Below, piece after piece: positions 36,628 to 42,836 of a stretch of DNA of 64,000 nucleotides. A program made the translations under genes and the position numbers. The notes below the pieces were generated by a model. That model did not search any database. It had not been told where the DNA came from and worked only from the letters and a program-made list of their open reading frames with translations. The stretch comes from Paradesertivirga mongoliensis (GTDB taxonomy: Bacteria > Bacteroidota > Bacteroidia > Sphingobacteriales > Sphingobacteriaceae): the NCBI RefSeq assembly GCF_024436395.1, contig NZ_JAFMZO010000001.1:1000181-1064180 (forward strand). Direction: 5' to 3'. Each line of letters opens with the position of its first letter. Within the stretch, counting starts at the first letter, position 1.

Positions 36628-37104
36628 TCAAGTTTTATTTCTTTTAGACAAAAAGAAGTCTTTTACCAGCGATCCACATTCCAATTCTTTAATCCCACCT
36701 ATAATTTCGGTTTTAGGATGCAGGATGTTGTGGTTTATCCGGCGAAAGCCGCGCTGGACATCCGGGGCGCCGTAAACTATCCGGCTTATTTGGGTCCAGT
36801 ATGATGCGCCGGCGCACATTACACAAGGCTCGATGGTAACATAAAGAGTGCAATCTTTTAAATATTTTCCCCCTAAGTAGTTAGCTGCAGCAGTAAAGGC
36901 CTGCATTTCTGCATGGGCTGTTACGTCATTCAGCTTCTCGGTAAGGTTATGTCCTCTTCCAATTATTTTGCCATTTGAAACTATTATTGCCCCGATAGGC
37001 ACCTCGTCGAGACTTAAAGCTAGCTTCGCTTCTTTAATAGCCTCAGTCATAAAAAAATCATCGGGCGCCATCGTGGGTTCATCCACAAAGCTTACGTATC
37101 TCAT
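36628..37104 (-). CDS. tadA: tRNA-adenosine deaminase-like (TadA/nucleoside deaminase)
   Basis: A 158-residue zinc deaminase with the TadA pattern: MTEAIKEAKLALSLDEVPIG, then TAHAEMQAFTAA (His ligand and catalytic Glu) and TIEPCVMCAGASYWTQI (two Cys ligands). It should convert A34 to inosine in tRNA-Arg(ACG), although the family also contains guanine deaminases. The start at 37104 is 6 bp after the upstream stop; Met12 is also possible. Confidence 0.85.
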   Translation of the reverse strand: MRYVSFVDEPTMAPDDFFMTEAIKEAKLALSLDEVPIGAIIVSNGKIIGRGHNLTEKLNDVTAHAEMQAFTAAANYLGGKYLKDCTLYVTIEPCVMCAGASYWTQISRIVYGAPDVQRGFRRINHNILHPKTEIIGGIKELECGSLVKDFFLSKRNKT

Positions 37105-37110
37105 AAATAT

Positions 37111-37446
37111 CTAAACTAATTTGGCGCCGTTAGGAACCGGTTTTTCAACCGAAGCCAGAACTATATCGCCGTTTTCGTCGGTAAATCCGGTAACCAGAAA
37201 CTCCGACATAAATCTTCCTATTTGCTTTTTGTGGAAGTTGACCACCCCTACAATCTGCCGGCCAACCAGGTCATCTTTTGTGTAATGTTTGGTTATTTGA
37301 GCGCTGCTCCACTTAATGCCGAATTCACCAAAATCGGCTTTTATTTTAAACGCAGGTTTTCGGGCTTCCGGAAACTCCAGTACTTCTAATATTGTTCCGG
37401 CTCTTAATTCAACCTTTTCAAAGTCGTTCCAGGAGATTATTTCCAT
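37111..37446 (-). CDS. csaA: CsaA-like tRNA-binding-domain protein
   Basis: A 111-residue single OB-fold protein from the tRNA-binding (EMAP/CsaA) family: [59 protein letters not shown], ending PVPNGAKLV. Bacillus CsaA has export-chaperone activity and binds tRNA. The chosen start MEIISW gives the family length; 8 extra codons upstream are unlikely. It lies 6 bp before the tadA-like gene. Confidence 0.88.
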   Translation of the reverse strand: MEIISWNDFEKVELRAGTILEVLEFPEARKPAFKIKADFGEFGIKWSSAQITKHYTKDDLVGRQIVGVVNFHKKQIGRFMSEFLVTGFTDENGDIVLASVEKPVPNGAKLV

Positions 37447-37526
37447 GGCTTCAAAAATAGGAGGTCTCAAGGTTAAATATCCCTAAAAGTTCTAAACTTT
37501 TTGGGCTTTTAATATAGATTTGCGGC

Positions 37527-38711
37527 ATGGCGGAAGCACGGTTAAAAAAAGGAAAGGAAAAAGCAGTTAAACAGTTGCATCCCTGGGTATTCTCAGGTGC
37601 TCTGGAATCTATCAAAGGAAAACCTGTTAACGGAGAGGTTATTTCGGTAACTGATGCAAATGGGGATTTCCTCGCGAAGGGATTTTATAATAGCCAATCG
37701 CGTGTAGCTGTAAGGTTGCTGGAGTGGAAGGACGTTGAAATTGATGAAGTTTGGTGGCGCAGCAGGATCGCCAACGCCGTTAAATCGCGTGAAGGCCTAC
37801 TGCATTCTGCTAATACTAATGTATGTCGCATTGCCTTTAGCGAGGCAGACTACCTTCCGGGATTGATAGTTGATAAATATGCGGATTACCTGTCTGTTCA
37901 AATTCACTCTTCAGGGATTGAGCGGGTAAAAGCGGTGTTGCTGGATGAACTTGAGAAGCAATTGCAGCCGAAGGGAATCTATGACCGGAGCGATGCGTCG
38001 GCACGTGCCCATGAAGGCCTGGATCCATCCAGCGGCATTTTATCAGGAGAGAACCCACCCGAGTATGTTGAGGTGCTCGAAAACGGGATAAAGTATTTAA
38101 TCAACATATCTGAGGGCCAGAAATCAGGCTTCTTTTGCGATCAGCGGGATAACCGGAAGATTGTTGCCAGCTATTCTGAAGGGAAACGAGTATTAGACTG
38201 TTTCTCATACTCGGGTGGTTTTTCGCTGAATGCACTGAATGCTGGCGCCGCATACGTCGTAAGTGTCGACAGTTCTGCGCTGGCTATTGAAACCCTGGCC
38301 CGGAATATAGAATTAAACTGCTCTGATCGTTCTAAGCATCAATCTGTCCAGGCAGACGTTAATAAGCAATTGCGTGCTTTTCGCGATGCGGGGGAAAAGT
38401 TCGATATCGTGGTTCTCGATCCACCGAAATATGCTCCAAGCCGTTCGGCCTTAGATAAAGCTTCCAGAGCTTACAAAGACTTAAACAGAATGGGCATGTC
38501 TTTGCTAGACAGCGGCGGATTGCTCGCGACTTTTTCCTGTTCTGGTGCTGTGGACATCAACCTTTTTAAACAAATTCTGGCTTGGGCAGCTCTTGATGCT
38601 GGCAAAGAGGTTCAGTTTATAACCCAGTTTTGCCAGCCCGAAGATCATCCTGTAAGAGCATCCTTTCCCGAAGGTGAATACCTCAAGGGATTGCTTTGCC
38701 GTATCGTTTAG
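37527..38711 (+). CDS. rlmI: Class I rRNA (cytosine-C5)-methyltransferase, RlmI-like
   Basis: A 394-residue SAM methyltransferase. An N-terminal PUA domain (KQLHPWVFSGALESIKGKPV) is followed by an RlmI-type middle domain and the catalytic domain with VLDCFSYSGGFSLNALNAGA (SAM site), FDIVVLDPPKYAPS and LATFSCSGAV. RlmI makes m5C1962 in 23S rRNA; the exact target of this member is inferred from family. The stop touches the terC stop on the other strand. Confidence 0.88.
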   Translation: MAEARLKKGKEKAVKQLHPWVFSGALESIKGKPVNGEVISVTDANGDFLAKGFYNSQSRVAVRLLEWKDVEIDEVWWRSRIANAVKSREGLLHSANTNVCRIAFSEADYLPGLIVDKYADYLSVQIHSSGIERVKAVLLDELEKQLQPKGIYDRSDASARAHEGLDPSSGILSGENPPEYVEVLENGIKYLINISEGQKSGFFCDQRDNRKIVASYSEGKRVLDCFSYSGGFSLNALNAGAAYVVSVDSSALAIETLARNIELNCSDRSKHQSVQADVNKQLRAFRDAGEKFDIVVLDPPKYAPSRSALDKASRAYKDLNRMGMSLLDSGGLLATFSCSGAVDINLFKQILAWAALDAGKEVQFITQFCQPEDHPVRASFPEGEYLKGLLCRIV

Positions 38712-39500
38712 TTATTCCCGGTAATCGGCATTACCGGGGCTATTGTGTAACTGAACAGGTTTTGATTTTGCGCGCATTTTAAGATTAAGCATTTCTACCA
38801 GTACCGAAAAGGCCATCGCAAAATAAATGTATCCTTTCGGGATATGTTGTTCAAAGCCTTCGGCCAGTAATGACACTCCTATCAGTAACAAGAAGGATAG
38901 CGCAAGCATTTTAACTGTAGGGTGCTGATTGACGAACGAACTGATACCTCCTGCGGAAACCATCATGACAATTACCGCGATTACTACCGCAGCAATCATT
39001 ACCAGAATTTCATCGGCCATACCTACGGCCGTGATTACTGAATCGAGTGAGAAAACTATGTCGAGTATTAGTATCTGGAAAATTACGCCGCTAAAAGAGT
39101 GAACTTTCCCGCCCTCAACCTGGTGGTCTTGACCTTCAAGTTTTTCGTGGATTTCGCTGGTGCTTTTATAGATTAGAAATAAACCGCCGATAATCAGAAT
39201 TAAATCTCTGCCCGATATCGCCATTTTTTCGAGGAGACCCTCTTTAGATACGCCGATCCAATCACCAGGATTAAACAGGGTGGCCGTCAATCCCATTACC
39301 CAATTTAAAGATAGTAGGAGCAGTACGCGGGTGATCATTGCCAGAGCTAGTCCTAATTGCCGGGCTTTTTTCTGCTGATTTTCAGGTAATTTACCAGACA
39401 GTATCGAGATAAAAATGATATTGTCGATGCCTAGTACAATTTCAAGCACTGTTAAAGTTACAAGAGAAATCCAGATCTCCGGATTAGATAGCAATTCCAT
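38712..39500 (-). CDS. TerC-family membrane protein (probable metal exporter)
   Basis: A 262-residue membrane protein with about seven membrane segments and the TerC motif LEIVLGIDNIIFISILSGKL (Asp within a segment), repeated in ILDIVFSLDSVITAVGMADE. TerC/Alx proteins export manganese and help load secreted metalloproteins. The 232 bp before its start hold a promoter element, a candidate pseudoknot and a terminator, so expression is probably controlled by premature termination. The C-terminus is short and hydrophilic (KPVQLHNSPGNADYRE). Confidence 0.9.
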   Translation of the reverse strand: MELLSNPEIWISLVTLTVLEIVLGIDNIIFISILSGKLPENQQKKARQLGLALAMITRVLLLLSLNWVMGLTATLFNPGDWIGVSKEGLLEKMAISGRDLILIIGGLFLIYKSTSEIHEKLEGQDHQVEGGKVHSFSGVIFQILILDIVFSLDSVITAVGMADEILVMIAAVVIAVIVMMVSAGGISSFVNQHPTVKMLALSFLLLIGVSLLAEGFEQHIPKGYIYFAMAFSVLVEMLNLKMRAKSKPVQLHNSPGNADYRE

Positions 39501-39533
39501 ATTTTGTTGTTAAAGTTTAATCTGCGAATAAAC

Positions 39534-39565
39534 AAAAAAACCCTCCAAATGCTGGAAGGTTTTTT
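39534..39565 (-). terminator. Terminator hairpin in the terC leader
   Basis: On the reverse strand AAAAAACC-TTCCA, a GCATT loop and TGGAG-GGTTTTTTT form a stem with one mismatch and a U tail, 34 bp before the terC ATG. It sits downstream of the candidate pseudoknot. Confidence 0.8.
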
Positions 39566-39594
39566 AATCATTAATTTAAAAAGAACGTATGTAT

Positions 39595-39729
39595 ACTTAG
39601 AAGGACTAAGTCGATTGAAAACGGGCTCTAATTCCTGCACTTTTAACCGCCTTTGAGCCGATGATTTTTAATTAGAGTGGCGGTTACCTTTGTTGTTACA
39701 AAAAACTATACCAGTTTTTTTTTCTTAGT
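39595..39729 (-). ncRNA. Candidate structured RNA (riboswitch-like pseudoknot) in the terC leader
   Basis: On the reverse strand an H-type pseudoknot can form: stem 1 TAACCGCC/GGCGGTTA (39679-39686 with 39644-39651), stem 2 CTCTAATT/AATTAGAG (39670-39677 with 39626-39633), each 8 bp and perfect, linked by 1 nt, 18 nt and 10 nt. A closing stem ACTAAG/CTTAGT (39724-39729 with 39605-39610) competes with a local hairpin ACTTAG/CTAAGT (39606-39611 with 39595-39600). Followed by the terminator at 39534-39565, this is the layout of a transcriptional riboswitch. It does not look like the yybP-ykoY manganese type as I know it. Confidence 0.5.
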
Positions 39730-39731
39730 GG

Positions 39732-39739
39732 CAAACATA
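39732..39739 (-). promoter_or_regulatory. Candidate -7 promoter element for the terC leader
   Basis: The reverse strand reads TATGTTTG, matching TAnnTTTG, and would start transcription near 39725, at the base of the predicted closing stem. The -33 box is not clear. Confidence 0.45.
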
Positions 39740-39816
39740 CACTAATTGTCGAGAATTGTTTGTTAAATTTTGTTAAAAGATAGTTAAGTAACCTTTACGA
39801 TACCCGGAGGCGGCAA

Positions 39817-40371
39817 TTATTGCTTAGGTTTTAATTTATCTTCAAGAAGGTATTCGTCAATAAAATCGATGGCGTTTTTAAGTCGCTGAGAATCAGTGCC
39901 TGAAATTGTGGAATATTTTGCACTAAGCGAGTTTAATTCCATATGCCAGACTTTCATAAAATACTCACGCAGGTGGGGGAAATCTCGCAAAGGGTCGTCT
40001 TGCCAGGGAAGATCGATATCCATCAGGAGATATAAATCGTACGGGTGCCGGGGGAGCTCATCAAGCACTTCCTGAGGCGCTTTACCAAAGGTATAGTCGC
40101 TCCAGATTTTAACGGTTATAAAAGTTGTATCACAAATTAAGATGTCTTTAGCTTCAGATATTAACTGCTTTTCAAGCTCAAGCTGGCCTTTAAACATATT
40201 CAATTCATCTTCCCAGGTGCAGGGGGCAGTCAGCTTTTCGCAGTATTCTCTGGCAAATTCAGGCACCCACACCGTGTTATAATGTTCTGCCAGCTGCGCC
40301 GAAATAGTAGATTTACCGGTAGATTCCGGCCCCACTACCGCAATTTTCTTTATTAGGCAGTCTGCTTCCAT
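39817..40371 (-). CDS. NadR-like ATPase, probable nicotinamide riboside kinase
   Basis: A 184-residue P-loop protein resembling the kinase domain of NadR: KKIAVVGPESTGKSTISAQL (Walker A GPESTGKS), VWVPEFAREYCEKL, LILCDTTF-type segment ILICDTTFITVKIWSDYTFG and LMDIDLPWQDDPLR. The start at 40371 (MEADCLIKK) overlaps the pnuC end by 19 bp; a longer frame upstream is only pnuC read in another frame. Together with PnuC it should trap imported nicotinamide riboside as NMN for NAD synthesis. There is no adenylyltransferase domain, unlike full NadR. Confidence 0.87.
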   Translation of the reverse strand: MEADCLIKKIAVVGPESTGKSTISAQLAEHYNTVWVPEFAREYCEKLTAPCTWEDELNMFKGQLELEKQLISEAKDILICDTTFITVKIWSDYTFGKAPQEVLDELPRHPYDLYLLMDIDLPWQDDPLRDFPHLREYFMKVWHMELNSLSAKYSTISGTDSQRLKNAIDFIDEYLLEDKLKPKQ

Positions 40372-40967
40372 GATCGCCTCCAGTCTAAATAGCCGATAGT
40401 TGCCAGCCCGAGATATAACGTATATAAAACCGCCGTAAGGGCCAGGTTTTTGTAGAGGAACAAAGGAATGTAGCAAATGTCAACCACAATCCATAAAATC
40501 CAGTTTTGCAGCACCTTCCGCGTCATCAGCAGTTGAGCAACGAAGCTTATTGCGGTGCATGTGCCATCGATATAAGGGACGTCTGTATCGGTAAATTTGT
40601 CGAGGAAAGCGCCAAGGCCGAATGAAAGGATCACGATTGCGGTAACCACCATCAGATATTCAGTTTTACCCAGAGATACTATCGGTTTCTGGTGTTGCTG
40701 TTTGCGCCGCACCCAATAATACCAGCCATAGACGCATGTGCCTAAAAAGTATAATTGGAGGAGGGCATCACCATAAAGTTTATATCGGTAAAATATCACT
40801 ACGTAAGCCAACACACTTAATATCGCAACCGGCCAGTTCAGAATATGTTGCCTGGCGGCGAGATATACGCAAATAAAGCCGGTAATGGTTCCAAACCACT
40901 CAAGACCAGAAGTTTGTACTAACTGGGTCCAAATAAGTTGCCAGAAAGTAGCTTGGCAGAATATCAC
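40353..40967 (-). CDS. pnuC: Nicotinamide riboside transporter PnuC
   Basis: A 204-residue membrane protein with about seven segments, typical of PnuC: WFGTITGFICVYLAARQHIL, NWPVAILSVLAYVVIFYRYK, YGDALLQLYFLGTCVYGWYY and QNWILWIVVDICYIPLFLYK. The start is a GTG at 40965-40967, with a -7 element (TAAATTTG, reverse) at 40973-40980 just upstream, implying a very short leader. PnuC homologues also move thiamine; the NR-kinase partner argues for nicotinamide riboside. No thiamine-type leader is present. Confidence 0.9.
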   Translation of the reverse strand: MIFCQATFWQLIWTQLVQTSGLEWFGTITGFICVYLAARQHILNWPVAILSVLAYVVIFYRYKLYGDALLQLYFLGTCVYGWYYWVRRKQQHQKPIVSLGKTEYLMVVTAIVILSFGLGAFLDKFTDTDVPYIDGTCTAISFVAQLLMTRKVLQNWILWIVVDICYIPLFLYKNLALTAVLYTLYLGLATIGYLDWRRSWKQTA

Positions 40968-40972
40968 GGTAG

Positions 40973-40980
40973 CAAATTTA
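40973..40980 (-). promoter_or_regulatory. -7 promoter element for pnuC
   Basis: The reverse strand reads TAAATTTG 5 bp before the GTG start, so the transcript would be nearly leaderless. No good -33 box is seen. Confidence 0.4.
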
Positions 40981-41000
40981 GCTTTCTAAGGCGTATAAAA

Positions 41001-41027
41001 AAACCCTCCTGATAATCAGGAAGGTTT
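41001..41027 (-). terminator. Intrinsic terminator after the 173-aa lipoprotein gene
   Basis: On the reverse strand AAACC-TTCCTGA and TCAGGA-GGGTTT pair around a 3-nt loop with one mismatch, followed by TTTTATACG. It ends the transcript of the 41053-41574 gene. Confidence 0.75.
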
Positions 41028-41052
41028 AAATTGTTATGAGAACCTTAAAAAA

Positions 41053-41574
41053 TTATTGAGTAGTAGCAGGAGTTGAAGTAAAGTTTAAGGTAGCCCGAAC
41101 GCTAACATCTGTGTTCAAAGTATTCCGGAGGGTGTATTCCATTCTCACGCGGGCAGTCGAACTTTTAATAACATCATCCAAAAAGCGTGAATTATCTATG
41201 TCGAGAACAATGCTTGAACCTGCATTGGCAGATACGTCGTTACGTGTGGCAACCAGCACTTCACCAGAGCCGTCTCCCTTTGACAGATATAATCTTATCG
41301 TGCTAAACACTCCAAGGTTCTGATTCGATGGACTGCTAGCGTCGATTTTCGCATTGCTTATTCTTACTTCTTTGATTTGAGCATTAGAGCTTCCGCCGAA
41401 AATCTGATCGGCGCTGCTGGCCGGGCTTACTGCAGAGCGCATGCTTCCTGTGCTCGTCCCTGCCGGAATAATCAGGGTTGCTGTATAAGGGAGGGTGGAG
41501 CGGACGATAGATTGCACCGTAGCACATGCAGAAAGTATGGAAACCGCAACAAAGCCTAAAATTAACTTTTTCAT
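41053..41574 (-). CDS. Hypothetical lipoprotein (173 aa)
   Basis: A 173-residue protein with a lipoprotein signal (MKKLILGFVAVSILSACATV, lipid Cys at residue 17). The mature part is Ser/Ala-rich and beta-rich (TLPYTATLIIPAGTSTGSMR, SSIVLDIDNSRFLDDVIKSS, STARVRMEYTLRN), with a Thr-rich end. I do not recognise a family. The alternation suggests a small beta-sandwich on the cell surface or in the periplasm. It is divergent from the TonB-like gene. Confidence 0.75.
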   Translation of the reverse strand: MKKLILGFVAVSILSACATVQSIVRSTLPYTATLIIPAGTSTGSMRSAVSPASSADQIFGGSSNAQIKEVRISNAKIDASSPSNQNLGVFSTIRLYLSKGDGSGEVLVATRNDVSANAGSSIVLDIDNSRFLDDVIKSSTARVRMEYTLRNTLNTDVSVRATLNFTSTPATTQ

Positions 41575-41649
41575 ATTCGTGTGTTTTCATGTGTAACAGT
41601 TATGCGGTTAAAAGGTTTTTTTGTTAATTTGAAGGAAAAAGTCGCTATT

Positions 41650-42633
41650 GTGAAACATTTACTCTTTTTGGTTCTACTCGTAAGTCTGTCAGCCTCAGCT
41701 CAGAAAATTAATACCTTTTATTTTAAAAAAGAGGATGTTTTTGTTGGCACAAAAGATGAAGCCGATTATATACGGATCATAACAGTGGCACTAACAAAAG
41801 GGGAATTTTCGGACGTTAAAGAGTATTACAGAAATGATCTTTTGAAGCGGGAAGGAAAAAGTTCTTCATCCGGGCCGCATATTTCCTGGGAAGGGAACGT
41901 CGTTTCATACGATACTACAGGAACTAAGGTGTCAGAAATCACCTATAAAAAGGGACTTCTTTCAGGAGAGGCTTCATTTTATTATACTAACGGCCAGTTA
42001 AAAAAGACTTTGGTTTATGGCGTTGATATGGGAATGGACAAAGTAATTGATATAAGAAGAACTATCAAATATAAGCTGGCAAATTATTATGCCCCGAACG
42101 GTACAGAGCTTCTGAAAAACGGTAATGGTTTCATATCCGAAGTTGACACCGAAAATGATTTAGCCGAGGAAGGAAATTATGTAAATGGATTGAAGGATGG
42201 AATTTGGAAAGGTGTGTTTAAAAAAGACAATGCCTATGAAGAAGTATTTAAGGACGGAGAGTTTGTTTCCGGTAAGGTTAAACTGGCAGATGGAACAGTG
42301 AATGAATATAGCAAAGACGCCGAGCTGCCTGACTATCGCGGAGGGATGACGAAGTTTTACGAATATTTCGCACGGAACTATAAATATCCTCCGATGGCCC
42401 GAGAGGGTGGTATTGGTGGTAGGCTTTTAATCTCATTCGTAGTAGAGAAAGATGGTAGTCTGAGCGGTATTAACCTGCTTAAAGATTTGGGGTACGGCAC
42501 CGGAGAGGAAGCTTTGCGCGTAATCCGCGAAACGCGAAGATGGGTTCCGGGGAGGCAGCATGGCGTGCCTGTAAAGGTGTCGTTCACATTGCCCATCCAA
42601 TTACAGATGACCAGCTCACCTTCAAGAAAATAA
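41650..42633 (+). CDS. TonB C-terminal domain protein with MORN-like repeats
   Basis: A 327-residue secreted protein; the GTG at 41650 gives a clean signal peptide (MKHLLFLVLLVSLSASAQ) and has AAGGAAA upstream, so I prefer it over ATGs at 41581 and 41605. Residues 80-230 contain MORN-type repeats (GKVSEITYKKGLLSGEASFY, GNYVNGLKDGIWKGVF). The C-terminus (about 245-325) is a TonB_C domain: YPPMAREGGIGGRLLISFVV and RRWVPGRQHGVPVKVSFTLP. There is no N-terminal membrane anchor of classical TonB type, so it may not energise receptors directly. Confidence 0.8.
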   Translation: MKHLLFLVLLVSLSASAQKINTFYFKKEDVFVGTKDEADYIRIITVALTKGEFSDVKEYYRNDLLKREGKSSSSGPHISWEGNVVSYDTTGTKVSEITYKKGLLSGEASFYYTNGQLKKTLVYGVDMGMDKVIDIRRTIKYKLANYYAPNGTELLKNGNGFISEVDTENDLAEEGNYVNGLKDGIWKGVFKKDNAYEEVFKDGEFVSGKVKLADGTVNEYSKDAELPDYRGGMTKFYEYFARNYKYPPMAREGGIGGRLLISFVVEKDGSLSGINLLKDLGYGTGEEALRVIRETRRWVPGRQHGVPVKVSFTLPIQLQMTSSPSRK

Positions 42634-42737
42634 GCTTGATTGATTTCTTTTTGAGTCTGAATCCGAATTCCTTGGGTTACTGCGACGAATATTAATAATC
42701 GAGCAAAAAAAGTATTTAAAATACCCCTTCAAATTTA

Positions 42738-42745
42738 TACCTTTG
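42738..42745 (+). promoter_or_regulatory. -7 promoter element for carB
   Basis: TACCTTTG matches the Bacteroidota -7 consensus, 92 bp before the carB ATG. The -33 box is weak. A hairpin begins 2 bp downstream. Confidence 0.55.
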
Positions 42746-42746
42746 C

Positions 42747-42768
42747 ATCCCGACAATAAAGTCGGGAT
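42747..42768 (+). promoter_or_regulatory. Hairpin at the 5' end of the carB mRNA
   Basis: ATCCCGAC and GTCGGGAT form a perfect 8-bp stem with loop AATAAA at the expected 5' end of the transcript. It has no T-run, so it is more likely protective or regulatory than a terminator. Confidence 0.55.
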
Positions 42769-42836
42769 TTCGGTCAAACGCTCCCCGGCAGTTTAAATCA
42801 TATTTTAAATTTTGACTTACAATTTTCCCCTGTAAA

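Noticed and set aside
39458..39640. Short reverse open frame across the terC start and terminator
   Set aside because: It runs through the terminator hairpin and overlaps terC in another frame; no coding features.
39600..39740. yybP-ykoY manganese riboswitch before terC
   Set aside because: The conserved loop sequences of that class are not present; the pairing is an H-type pseudoknot instead.
40968..41052. Thiamine (TPP) riboswitch before pnuC
   Set aside because: The gap is only 85 bp, is filled by a terminator and a -7 box, and has no THI-box; an NR kinase follows pnuC.
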